Shown piece by piece: positions 1 to 6,740 of a DNA stretch of 9,775 nt. The number at the start of each line of letters is the position of its first letter. Position 1 is the first letter of the stretch. Where the stretch lies: assembly GCA_028293265.1 (NCBI GenBank), contig JAQGPB010000019.1, positions 1 to 9,775 on the forward strand. Reading direction: 5' to 3'. Below the pieces are notes generated by a model. It was not told the origin of the DNA. It searched no databases and worked only from the letters and a program-made list of their open reading frames with translations. The position numbers and the translations under genes were made by a program. This DNA comes from Pedosphaera sp. (GTDB taxonomy: Bacteria > Verrucomicrobiota > Verrucomicrobiae > Limisphaerales > Pedosphaeraceae).

Positions 1-2700
1 AGCGGTCCCGCCATCTTGCACGCCTACAACGCCAACAACCTCGCGCAGGAGTTCTATAATAGCAGCCAGAACATGGCCCGCGACAATCCCGGCGGCGCGG
101 TCAAGTTCGCCGTTCCCACCGTCGCCAATGGCCGGGTCTATGTCGGCGCGGAATATGCGCTTTCGATCTATGGCGTGACGAATTTTCTGCCCAATCCGGT
201 CATCGCGCCCAATGGCGGCCTCTTCACGAACTCAGTGACGATCACCTTGTCCGATTCCGCGGGCACGACACTCTATTACACGCTTGATGGCACGACGCCC
301 ACGACCAACTCCACCCTTTACAGCGGGCCATTCGTGCTGACCAACACCGCCGGCATCCAGGTCATTGCCACCAAGCCCGGGGCTTCGCGGAGCGCGGCGA
401 CCACCGCGAGCTTTGTCAACAGCGCCACCATCGGCACAGGCACGGGCCTGCTCGGCAGCTATTGGACCCTGACGACGAGCGCTGCTTTCGCCAGTCCGGG
501 CTTTACCAACGCTCCGACGCTGGTGCGCGTTGACACTAATGTGAATTTCAACTGGTTCGCCGGTTCGCCCGATCCAAGCATCAGTGTGGATACCTTTGTC
601 GTGCGCTGGACGGGAGCAGTCCAGCCGCAGTTCAACCAGACTTACACGTTTGCGACCACCACAGACGATGGCGTGCGGCTGTGGGTGAACGACCAGTTAA
701 TCATTGATCATTGGAATGACCAGGGACCCACGACCTGGACCGGCACCATCCCCATGGTGGCCCAGCAACGCTACAACATCCGGATGGACTATTATGAAAA
801 TGGAGGCGGCGCGCAGGCGATGCTCGCCTGGAGCAGCGCTTCGAGCCCCAATGCATTCATTCCCGAGTCCCAGCTTTATCCTGTCACCAATCCAGCACCC
901 GCCGTAATGCTGACCGGGCCGACCAACACCTCGACATTCACCGCCAGCGCGAGCGTGACGCTTACCGCGAGCGCCGCCGCGCAATACAACGCCATCAGCA
1001 ACGTGGCCTTCTATGCCAACAACACGCTGCTCGGCACGCAGAGCAACAGTCCCTATATCCTTACCGCGACCGGGTTGGCCGCCGGCAGTTATGCGCTGAC
1101 CGCCGTGGCTTCCGATGCCACCGGGCTCAAGGCCACTTCTGCGCCGGTGAACATCAACGTGACCGCCGGCACGGGGCAGCCTTACGGGCTGGCTTCGCGT
1201 CCCGCCGTCGCGCCGTTCCTCAACATGCCCGCCAGCATCAGCGGCTCGCTCCCAGCGTTGCTTTCGCAGACGGGCGTTTTCACCAACACCGCCGCGCTGG
1301 GGACCATTGCCGCGCTGGTTCCCTACAGCCCCATCACGCCGCTCTGGTCTGATTCGGCGGTGAAGAGCCGCTGGGTCGCCGTGCCCAACAACGGCGCGCC
1401 GTATTCGCCCAACCAGCAGATTTCATTCTCGCCGACGGGCGAATGGTCGTTCCCCAGCGGCACGGTCTTCGTGAAACACTTTGAACTCGTCACCAACTTC
1501 GTTGATCCCAATGCGCCGCGCCGGCGTTTGGAAACTCGCCTGCTCGTGCGCGACAACAACGGCGCGGTGTACGGCGTCACTTACAAATGGCGCGCCGACA
1601 ACAGCGACGCCGACCTGCTCGCCACGAGCTTGAGCGAGAACATTCTGCTCACCAACGCCACCGGCACGACGACGCAGACCTGGTATTATCCCAGTCCGGC
1701 GGACTGCCTCGTCTGCCACACGCCCGCGGCGAATTACGTGCTCGGCGTCAAAACTCGCCAGCTTAATTCCACGTTCACTTATCCGTCCACCGGCCAGGCG
1801 GACAATCAATTGCGGACGTTCAATCACCTGGGATTGTTTTATCCGGCCATCAATGAGTCGGGCATTTCCAATTACACGCCGTTGGTGGCCATCACCAACC
1901 AAAGCGCTCCGCTGGTGGATCGCGCCCGCTCCTATCTCGACGCCAATTGCGCGCAATGCCATCGCCCTGGCGGCAGCGGACCCACGTTCGACGCCCGGTG
2001 GGACACGCCGCTGGCCAGCCAAAACATCATCAACGCCGTGCTGGCCAAGGGCGACCTCGGCTATGACCATGCCAAAGTCGTCGTGCCGCAGGACATCTGG
2101 CGCTCGGTGCTCCTTGACCGCATGAACACAACCGTTTCTGCCATCCAGATGCCGACCATCGCGCGCAACCTGATTGACACCAACGCCGTGGCCGTCATCG
2201 CCGCCTGGATCAACAGCCTGCCCGGCACGCCCGCGCTCGCTCCGCCGGTCATCCAGCCCGCCGGCGGCACCTACCAGCAATCGGTGAACGTGACGCTCCT
2301 GCCGCCGACGAACACCGCCTCGGTGTATTACACCTTGGACGGCTCGTTGCCCACGACCAACGCGAACCTTTACACCGGCTCGTTCGCGCTGACCAACAGC
2401 GCCACCCTGAGCGCCAATGCATTCCTGGCCGGCTTCAACAACAGCGTCGCCAACAGCGCCGTGTTCACCATCCTTCCCGGCGTCATATTCACCGCCCCGG
2501 GGCATTTCGACAATACCGGGACATTCCAATTGTCCATCACCGGCCTGGCCAACAAGAGCTACTTGTTGCAAGCGTCCAGTGACTTGAAGACCTGGGTCAC
2601 GCTGAGCACGAACGTGCCTTCGGCCAGTCCGTTCACGCTGAGCGATCCCGGCGCGACAAATTTCCCGTTGCGGTTTTATCGCGCGGTTCAACTTCCTTAA
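1..2700 (+). CDS. Secreted mosaic protein: PQQ-like propeller tail, PA14, Ig-like and diheme cytochrome c modules (5' partial)
   Basis: The reading frame is open from base 1 to the TAA at 2698-2700 (899 visible residues, numbered here from base 1), so the N-terminus and signal peptide lie outside the window. Residues 1-58 look like the last blade of a PQQ-like beta-propeller (NPGGAVKF, VPTVANGRVYVG). Residues 62-140 are a chitobiase-C-like module (YYTLDGTTPT), 147-285 a PA14 domain (TTDDGVRLWVNDQLIIDHW) and 300-389 an Ig-like module. Residues 395-740 resemble the SO2930/HNE_0200 (TIGR03806) diheme cytochrome family: heme motifs CLVCH (569-573, bases 1705-1719) and CAQCH (650-654, bases 1948-1962), with a possible distal Met ligand in IQMP near 717. 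A second chitobiase-C-like module (748-825, YYTLDGSLPT) and a terminal beta module (826-899) follow. Family knowledge suggests periplasmic or surface oxidation of a sugar or alcohol with electrons passed to hemes; substrate and cofactor are inferred. It probably shares a transcript with the next gene, 3 bases downstream. Confidence 0.9.
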   Translation, partial: SGPAILHAYNANNLAQEFYNSSQNMARDNPGGAVKFAVPTVANGRVYVGAEYALSIYGVTNFLPNPVIAPNGGLFTNSVTITLSDSAGTTLYYTLDGTTPTTNSTLYSGPFVLTNTAGIQVIATKPGASRSAATTASFVNSATIGTGTGLLGSYWTLTTSAAFASPGFTNAPTLVRVDTNVNFNWFAGSPDPSISVDTFVVRWTGAVQPQFNQTYTFATTTDDGVRLWVNDQLIIDHWNDQGPTTWTGTIPMVAQQRYNIRMDYYENGGGAQAMLAWSSASSPNAFIPESQLYPVTNPAPAVMLTGPTNTSTFTASASVTLTASAAAQYNAISNVAFYANNTLLGTQSNSPYILTATGLAAGSYALTAVASDATGLKATSAPVNINVTAGTGQPYGLASRPAVAPFLNMPASISGSLPALLSQTGVFTNTAALGTIAALVPYSPITPLWSDSAVKSRWVAVPNNGAPYSPNQQISFSPTGEWSFPSGTVFVKHFELVTNFVDPNAPRRRLETRLLVRDNNGAVYGVTYKWRADNSDADLLATSLSENILLTNATGTTTQTWYYPSPADCLVCHTPAANYVLGVKTRQLNSTFTYPSTGQADNQLRTFNHLGLFYPAINESGISNYTPLVAITNQSAPLVDRARSYLDANCAQCHRPGGSGPTFDARWDTPLASQNIINAVLAKGDLGYDHAKVVVPQDIWRSVLLDRMNTTVSAIQMPTIARNLIDTNAVAVIAAWINSLPGTPALAPPVIQPAGGTYQQSVNVTLLPPTNTASVYYTLDGSLPTTNANLYTGSFALTNSATLSANAFLAGFNNSVANSAVFTILPGVIFTAPGHFDNTGTFQLSITGLANKSYLLQASSDLKTWVTLSTNVPSASPFTLSDPGATNFPLRFYRAVQLP

Positions 2701-2703
2701 ACG

Positions 2704-3195
2704 ATGATTAACTGGTTTGCCATATTGTTTCTGTTTGCCGCGTTGTCCGTCGCGGCGCAAACGAACAGTGCCATCACGAGCAACACTGCCAGCCGCGCAG
2801 AACAGGCGCGCGCCGCTTGCGTCGAAGGGCGCCGTTATGTTTGTGGCCGCGTGATGCAGATCACGCCGGAGGGCCTGGTGGTGGAAAGCGGCTTTACCAG
2901 CCTGATGAAGCCGCCCTTGCGCCCTTCGTGGGTGATTCCCGCGAATGTTTCCGCCACGCGCGACCCCAACGCCGTCGAGGCGCGGGAGCCGGACTCGCCG
3001 TGCATCGGCCTGGTGTTCGTGACCGACATTCCCAAAAAGCCCGCCGTGAATCTCTACGATTATGTGGTGCTCCATGCCTATCCTGCCGGGCAGTACGTTT
3101 ATACGCCGGTCGCGCCGGTGCAGAAAATCATCCGCAAATTTTCCGCCGGGCTTGATACGGCCGTCAAATTGAGCCTTCAGCCGGGCGGGAAATAA
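2704..3195 (+). CDS. Small secreted protein of unknown function
   Basis: The product has 163 residues and I do not recognise the family. The first 18-20 residues form a Sec-type signal peptide: a short start, a hydrophobic core (FAILFLFAALSV) and a likely cut near AAQ-T or VAA-Q, so the protein should be periplasmic or extracellular. The mature part has three cysteines (39, 47, 100) and a beta-rich look around GRVMQITPEGLVVESG (48-63), with a Pro-rich stretch after it and a basic C-terminus. The ATG lies 3 bases after the stop of the mosaic cytochrome gene, with no obvious Shine-Dalgarno of its own, so it is probably translated by coupling and belongs to the same operon. A helper role for the upstream secreted protein is a guess from position only. 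Coding confidence is good because of the signal peptide, the tight spacing and the length without stops. Confidence 0.75.
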   Translation: MINWFAILFLFAALSVAAQTNSAITSNTASRAEQARAACVEGRRYVCGRVMQITPEGLVVESGFTSLMKPPLRPSWVIPANVSATRDPNAVEAREPDSPCIGLVFVTDIPKKPAVNLYDYVVLHAYPAGQYVYTPVAPVQKIIRKFSAGLDTAVKLSLQPGGK

Positions 3196-3223
3196 GCCAG
3201 TGTTACATTTTGGATCCTCACTC

Positions 3224-3275
3224 GGTAGGGCCGCGCGGCTGCGCGGCCTCGGACGACCCGCAGGTCGTCCCTACC
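3224..3275. repeat. 52-base three-stem palindromic (REP-like) element
   Basis: Three nested inverted repeats are visible. An outer stem GGTAG (3224-3228) pairs with CTACC (3271-3275). Inside it, GCCGCGC (3230-3236) pairs with GCGCGGC (3241-3247) around loop GGCT, and GGACGACC (3251-3258) pairs with GGTCGTCC (3263-3270) around loop CGCA. All paired bases match, giving a small cloverleaf. There is no run of T after either end, so it is not a standard intrinsic terminator. It lies 28 bases after the stop of the secreted-protein gene. I infer a dispersed REP-type repeat; only one copy is in this window. Confidence 0.6.
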
Positions 3276-3417
3276 ATCAAACTGTACCACTGCCGGAAAT
3301 AATCTCCTCATCGGACGCCTTGCATTTTCAGGCTTTAAGTGCATTTTAGTGCGCTTGCCACTTGCGAATTGCCGGCGGATGAAGCTGAACTGAACGAATA
3401 GAACCAAACCAAACCAA

Positions 3418-3427
3418 AAGGAAATCC
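3418..3427 (+). promoter_or_regulatory. Ribosome binding site of the DUF5069 gene
   Basis: AAGGA at 3418-3422 lies 5 bases before the ATG at 3428. This is the clearest Shine-Dalgarno in the window and fixes the start of the DUF5069 gene. It is preceded by three CCAAA units (about 3404-3418), an AC-rich unstructured leader that may keep the site open. Confidence 0.7.
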
Positions 3428-3880
3428 ATGCCTCTCGACAATGCACCCGACCTGACCAAACAACCACCCCGCAGCGCCCGCGTCCGCCTGGGCGGATATG
3501 TCATCCTGCCGCGCATGCTCGACAAGGGCCGCGCGACCATCGCCGGCAAAAACGGCGAATACCATTACAACTGCCCGATGGACCAGCGGTTTCTGAGCTT
3601 TGTGGGAATTGACGCCAAGGCGCTCACCAAGCAGCTCTCCTCCGGCAAAGGTGACGGCGAAATCATGGAGTGGATCGAAAAGAACGCGAAACACAAACAT
3701 TCCGAGGCGGAAGTCTGCGCCTGGTCGACCTACGCATCTGGCCGCGCACCGATGGACGTGGAGTCGCGCGAATTCTTCAACGAAATCCAGCAGAAGGCCG
3801 CGCCCATGCGGGAGGATATTGCCACGTGGTTCGATGTTCTGGACGTGGATGATTTCGTCACGTTTGGCGGCAAGGCGTAA
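3428..3880 (+). CDS. DUF5069 domain-containing protein
   Basis: The product is a 150-residue cytoplasmic protein with no signal peptide or membrane segment. It matches what I know of the DUF5069 family: an N-terminal DLTKQPPRSARVRLGGYVILPRMLDKGRA segment (8-36; given here as DLTKQPPRSARVRLGG then YVILPRMLDKGRA), then GEYHYNCPMDQRFLSFVGID (43-62), a charged helical middle and a C-terminal WFDVLDVDDF (134-143). The length is typical and the gene looks complete. The biochemical function of the family is unknown to me. The ATG is supported by AAGGA 5 bases upstream. It stands alone between two non-coding stretches (232 bases before, about 330 after), so it is probably its own transcription unit, perhaps ended by the inverted repeat at 3939-3973. 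Confidence 0.88.
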   Translation: MPLDNAPDLTKQPPRSARVRLGGYVILPRMLDKGRATIAGKNGEYHYNCPMDQRFLSFVGIDAKALTKQLSSGKGDGEIMEWIEKNAKHKHSEAEVCAWSTYASGRAPMDVESREFFNEIQQKAAPMREDIATWFDVLDVDDFVTFGGKA

Positions 3881-3895
3881 GCGGGGCGGTAAAAT

Positions 3896-3927
3896 ACCCA
3901 AGTACCCAAATACCCAATCACCCAAGG
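3896..3927. repeat. Four 8-base tandem units, ACCCAANN
   Basis: Four consecutive octamers ACCCAAGT, ACCCAAAT, ACCCAATC and ACCCAAGG share the core ACCCAA and differ in the last two bases. They begin 16 bases after the DUF5069 stop. The array is short and imperfect and could be a slippage-born microsatellite or part of a larger dispersed element that includes the neighbouring inverted repeat. Confidence 0.55.
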
Positions 3928-3938
3928 AAGCACGAAGT

Positions 3939-3985
3939 GCCAAGTCAAGGCGATGAAACTGCCTTGACTTGGCTTGACTATTTTT
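3939..3985 (+). terminator. Perfect 13-bp inverted repeat, possible intrinsic terminator of the DUF5069 gene
   Basis: GCCAAGTCAAGGC (3939-3951) is exactly complementary to GCCTTGACTTGGC (3961-3973), with a 9-base loop (GATGAAACT). A run of five T (3981-3985) follows on the plus strand, but 7 bases after the stem rather than directly against it, so termination would be imperfect. No T run follows on the minus strand. It lies 58 bases after the DUF5069 stop, a fitting place for a terminator. A dispersed repeat is the other option. Confidence 0.4.
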
Positions 3986-4211
3986 GGTGGAAAAACGAAT
4001 GACTTACTGGCAGTGGTGTATGGCAAATTGCGCCCACAGGAAAGGATGGACAGGCTGACGCCGATGAATCGGATCATTTTTCAACAGCAACAGGTCGGAA
4101 CACGGCGCCGCCCTTGCACCTCCGGCGCCATGCCCCGCCCCCGCGCGAGAAAAGCCTTATCTCTCCTCCCGCCACGTTCAACCTCCAAGCTCATTCACAC
4201 GAAACGAAATC
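3986..4211. other. Non-coding stretch without a recognised gene
   Basis: Together with 3881-3985 this makes about 330 bases between the DUF5069 gene and the small minus-strand ORF. Short open frames on the plus strand have no protein-like features and no ribosome site. The only structure I see is GGCGCCG (4104-4110) facing CGGCGCC (4123-4129) across a 12-base loop, without a T run, so it is not a convincing terminator for the minus-strand genes converging here. Confidence 0.5.
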
Positions 4212-4385
4212 TCAGCGCGCCGCCATTCCTTCGCGCAAGAGGGTGACGCATATTCCGAAGGGCGTCAGGTTCGCTTCCGTCGCCAGAGCTTCCACTTGTT
4301 CCATGGCCGCCGCATCCAGTTCAATCTCCAGATACTCCTGTTCCGGAGCGTGAAGCGGCCGTATGTTTTGTGGCTGGCTGTCCAT
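4212..4385 (-). CDS. Possible small ribbon-helix-helix-like protein
   Basis: A 57-residue ORF starts at ATG 4385-4383 and ends at TGA 4214-4212. After a polar N-terminus, residues 19-24 (YLEIEL) could form a beta strand, 25-39 (AAAMEQVEALATEAN) a first helix and 42-55 a second helix, the order of a CopG/Arc-type ribbon-helix-helix DNA-binding fold. The N-terminal arm has few basic residues, so DNA binding is uncertain. The same frame is open upstream to 4508, but those residues overlap a foldback repeat (4491-4552) and do not look protein-like, so I prefer the inner ATG; a weak purine stretch GAAAGA lies just before it. It follows the glycosyltransferase gene on the same strand by about 220 bases. 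It may be a lone regulator, half of a lost toxin-antitoxin pair, or a chance ORF. Confidence 0.45.
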   Translation of the reverse strand: MDSQPQNIRPLHAPEQEYLEIELDAAAMEQVEALATEANLTPFGICVTLLREGMAAR

Positions 4386-4490
4386 TACATCTTTCAAAAG
4401 GATTGGGCGGGAATTGTTACGGATGATTTGAGGGAAATATCCAAGGTCCAATTTGGTGCTCCTCGTATTGCCCATCGCGCTGGAAAAAGC

Positions 4491-4552
4491 GGCGGAGGAC
4501 TGCCGCACTCCAAGACGCTCCGCGACAACTCGACGCTCAACGAGTCTCCGCC
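4491..4552. repeat. 62-base foldback element with imperfect terminal inverted repeats
   Basis: The left end GGCGGAGGACT (4491-4501) pairs with the right end AGTCTCCGCC (4543-4552) except for one bulged base. Inside, ACTCG (4528-4532) pairs with CGAGT (4541-4545), which would compete with the outer pairing, and GACGCTC occurs twice (4514-4520 and 4532-4538). The element lies between the glycosyltransferase stop and the small minus-strand ORF. Its sequence differs from the 3224-3275 element. From general familiarity with verrucomicrobial intergenic DNA I suspect a dispersed repeat, but the window holds a single copy. Confidence 0.4.
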
Positions 4553-4604
4553 AGGTCTTGAACTGCGCCAGTCCTCTAACGCTTTGGCAGGGGCGTCCGC
4601 AAGT

Positions 4605-5657
4605 TCAACAGTTCGCCGGCATCACCGCGCTTCTCAAGGTTGCCCGCGCCTGCTCGCAAACCATCGCCGGGGTGATTGCACGCAGGCAGGCCAATGGTTC
4701 CTGATAGGTGCAATGGCTTTTCATGCACGGCACGCAAGGCAGTCCCGAGGTTTGCAGGACGCGCTGGCGTTGACCGTAGGGGCCGGTGGCGTTGGGATCG
4801 GTCGGGCCGAAAAGCGCCACGATGGGTCTGCGCAGCGCAGCGGCAATGTGCATCGGCCCGGTGTCGTTGGTGATGACCAGTTCGGTCAGGCGCAGCCATT
4901 CTATCATTTCCGGCAGCGAAGTCTGGCCGGTCAGGTTCAGGCAACGGTTGGGATTCGTCTCCGCGATGGCTTGGCCCAGCGCGCAATCCGCGTTGCCGCC
5001 CAGGATGGCGAATTGCAAATCGGGCTCGGACGCGGACAATCGCCTTACGAGGTCGGTAAAATTTTCGACCGGCCAGCGTTTGTTGTTCCAACGCGCGCCC
5101 GGCAGCAATGCCACCCAGCGCGCGGGGACAGGCCGCCATTTTTCGCGCACGGCATCGGCAATCTGCGGTCGTTCGGGCAGCCATTGAAAGCGTTGGTGAA
5201 CGGGCACCCCCAGTTGGGGCAGAATGGCGAGATAGCGATCCACGGCGTGCGTTCCGCGGGCGGCGCGGGGCGTCAGCAGATCATAATAAAGCCGCGCGCC
5301 TTCGCGGGCGCCTTCGCGGGGATTGTCCAGGCCCACGCTGAGTTCGGCGTCCGCCAGCCAGGTGAAGAGACCGCTGCGCGCCAGTCCCTGCAAGTCAATC
5401 GCCCAATCAAAGCGTTCACGCCGCATGCCGCGCACGGCATTCAGGACTTGCAGCCAGCCGGAGGGCGCGGACCAACTGTTGCGCTGGAAGGAAAAGATTC
5501 CCGCCAAGTCGGGATCATCCGCGAGCAACGGGACGAGGCCGGATTCGAGCCACCAGAAAATCTCACTCTGCGGCAGGTGAAGTTTCAACAGGCGGAGCAC
5601 CGGCAGCGCATGCACCACGTCGCCAAGCGAACTGGGCTTGAGAATGAGGATTTTCAA
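4605..5657 (-). CDS. Glycosyltransferase family 9 (ADP-heptose:LPS heptosyltransferase-like)
   Basis: The product is a complete 350-residue GT-B enzyme of family GT9, the WaaC/WaaF type that moves heptose from ADP-heptose onto the LPS inner core at the cytoplasmic face of the inner membrane. The N-terminal strand and loop KILILKPSSLGDVVHALPVL (2-21) hold the LGD aspartate (13). The sugar-nucleotide side shows LLPGARWNNKRWP (184-196, Lys193) and TNDTGPMHIAAAL (263-275), then ALFGPTDP (281-288). Four cysteines near the end (308, 311, 316, 324) match a pattern seen in many GT9 proteins. The start codon is TTG (5657-5655): no ATG or GTG fits in frame upstream, and the protein begins with the family's first strand. 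It follows the metallophosphoesterase by 35 bases with only a distant AAGGG, which suggests coupled, low-level translation in one operon. The exact acceptor and sugar cannot be read from sequence. Confidence 0.9.
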   Translation of the reverse strand: MKILILKPSSLGDVVHALPVLRLLKLHLPQSEIFWWLESGLVPLLADDPDLAGIFSFQRNSWSAPSGWLQVLNAVRGMRRERFDWAIDLQGLARSGLFTWLADAELSVGLDNPREGAREGARLYYDLLTPRAARGTHAVDRYLAILPQLGVPVHQRFQWLPERPQIADAVREKWRPVPARWVALLPGARWNNKRWPVENFTDLVRRLSASEPDLQFAILGGNADCALGQAIAETNPNRCLNLTGQTSLPEMIEWLRLTELVITNDTGPMHIAAALRRPIVALFGPTDPNATGPYGQRQRVLQTSGLPCVPCMKSHCTYQEPLACLRAITPAMVCEQARATLRSAVMPANC

Positions 5658-5692
5658 GCTTTTTAGACACGCCCTTGAGCTGCCCGCACAGC

Positions 5693-6433
5693 TTATTTGC
5701 CGTAGGCGAGCCGTTCCGCGAGGCGCGGGGGCAGGCCGGCGTCCAGAATTTTTTTCTGCGCGCCCGCAATGTCATAATCCAGACGGCGCAATTCAATCGT
5801 CCCTTCATCCACGTCATACACCACATAAGCGGACTTGGGGTTGTTGTCGCGGGGCTGGCCGACGCTGCCGACGTTGACGAAATATTTTTTGCCGGCGTCC
5901 ACCTTGAATTTGGAGTAGGTGCCGCCCTTGACGATGGGCTGGCCGCTGGCGTTGGGCTCGCGGATAAAGGCCAGCGGGACGTGCGTGTGCCCGAAAAAGC
6001 AGACGGAGGTGTTCTGGTAGGGAAAACTGGCGGCGGCGTCGAGCTTGTTGAAGACGTAACCCCAGCGTTGCGGGCCGTCGAGCGTGGCATGCACCATGGA
6101 AAAGCTGGTGACCATGCGAAAATATTTGAGATCGCGCAGCCATTGGCGCTCATCTGGCGTCAACTGCGTGCGGGTCCAATTGACCGCTTCGGCCGCGTGC
6201 GGATTGAAACCGTCCAAATCCTCCTCGATGGAGCAGTATTCATCGTGGTTGCCCTTGACGACGGGCATGCCTAGGTCGCGGACGATTTTCAGGCATTCGC
6301 GGGGGTTGGCCCCGTAACCGACCACATCGCCGACGCACGCATAATGGGTGCATCTTTGCTCCTTGATGTCAGCTAAAACCACTTGGAACGCCTCTAGGTT
6401 GGCGTGTATATCGGCTATGATTGCAAACTTCAT
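5693..6433 (-). CDS. Calcineurin-like metallophosphoesterase (YfcE/MJ0936-like)
   Basis: This is a complete 246-residue cytosolic protein, with no signal or membrane segment. The metal-binding motifs of the superfamily appear in order: DIH (8-10), GDVVGYG (35-41), GNHDE (61-65), VHA (114-116) and GHTH (148-151), then the conserved VNVGSVGQPRDNNP (187-200) found in this single-domain branch. The family uses two divalent metals to hydrolyse phosphomonoesters or phosphodiesters; the natural substrate is unknown, and cyclic nucleotide activity is one possibility in relatives. The ATG at 6433-6431 is the natural start, as the first strand KFAIIADIH follows at once; the ribosome site is weak (TAAGAA). 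The acylphosphatase stop is 10 bases upstream and the heptosyltransferase-like gene starts 35 bases downstream, so the three are probably co-transcribed. Confidence 0.92.
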   Translation of the reverse strand: MKFAIIADIHANLEAFQVVLADIKEQRCTHYACVGDVVGYGANPRECLKIVRDLGMPVVKGNHDEYCSIEEDLDGFNPHAAEAVNWTRTQLTPDERQWLRDLKYFRMVTSFSMVHATLDGPQRWGYVFNKLDAAASFPYQNTSVCFFGHTHVPLAFIREPNASGQPIVKGGTYSKFKVDAGKKYFVNVGSVGQPRDNNPKSAYVVYDVDEGTIELRRLDYDIAGAQKKILDAGLPPRLAERLAYGK

Positions 6434-6443
6434 TATTCTTATC

Positions 6444-6722
6444 TTATCTGGCTATCTCAAATCCGCGCAAGTCACCCTGCGGCTCCCGCCAGGCGACTTC
6501 TTCCTTCCGGATGAAGTGGCCAAGTTCCGACTCCCGGATGGCCTGTTGAAAAGCGCTCAGTTCATCTTTCGAGCCTTCGGCCACCAATTCCACCCGTCCA
6601 TCTGGCAAATTGCGCACGGTGCCGGCGACTTCAAATCCGTTCGCCAACGACTTTACCGTGTAGCGAAAGCCCACACCCTGCACATTTCCCGTGTAAAAAA
6701 CCTGCATCCGGCACCGGCTCAT
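6444..6722 (-). CDS. acyP: Acylphosphatase
   Basis: Acylphosphatases hydrolyse carboxyl-phosphate bonds, such as those in acetyl phosphate, carbamoyl phosphate and 1,3-bisphosphoglycerate, in the cytosol. The 92-residue product has the family signature GNVQGVGFRY (12-21) with the phosphate-binding Arg20, and VRNLPDGRVELVAEG (36-50) with the catalytic Asn38. A helix (52-65) and a final strand complete the ferredoxin-like fold. Length is normal. The frame is open to a TTG at 6740, but I prefer the ATG at 6722-6720; a second ATG at 6707 would give 87 residues and also fits the family. No strong ribosome site marks either. The metallophosphoesterase starts 10 bases after its TAA, a clear operon arrangement. 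About 125 bases separate it from the small ORF upstream. Confidence 0.93.
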   Translation of the reverse strand: MSRCRMQVFYTGNVQGVGFRYTVKSLANGFEVAGTVRNLPDGRVELVAEGSKDELSAFQQAIRESELGHFIRKEEVAWREPQGDLRGFEIAR

Positions 6723-6740
6723 GACAACTTTATCTTTCAA

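Noticed and set aside
1423..3075. 550-residue open frame on the minus strand, antisense to the mosaic cytochrome gene
   Set aside because: It is Arg/Gly/His-rich, has no domain, runs across two genes that are clearly coding on the plus strand, and is what GC-rich third positions produce on the opposite strand.
3320..3350. Possible promoter (TTGCAT and TTTAGT) before the DUF5069 gene
   Set aside because: The spacing is 19 bases and both boxes are poor; housekeeping promoter rules are uncertain in this phylum.
3335..3943. 202-residue minus-strand frame over the DUF5069 gene
   Set aside because: The DUF5069 reading is supported by family motifs and a ribosome site; this frame has neither.
4104..4129. 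7-bp GGCGCCG inverted repeat as a terminator for the minus-strand operon
   Set aside because: No T run follows on either strand, and the loop is 12 bases long.
4296..5666. 456-residue open frame on the plus strand, antisense to the glycosyltransferase gene
   Set aside because: The minus-strand frame shows all GT9 motifs; the plus frame has no recognisable domain or start signal and is rich in Arg, Gln and Gly.
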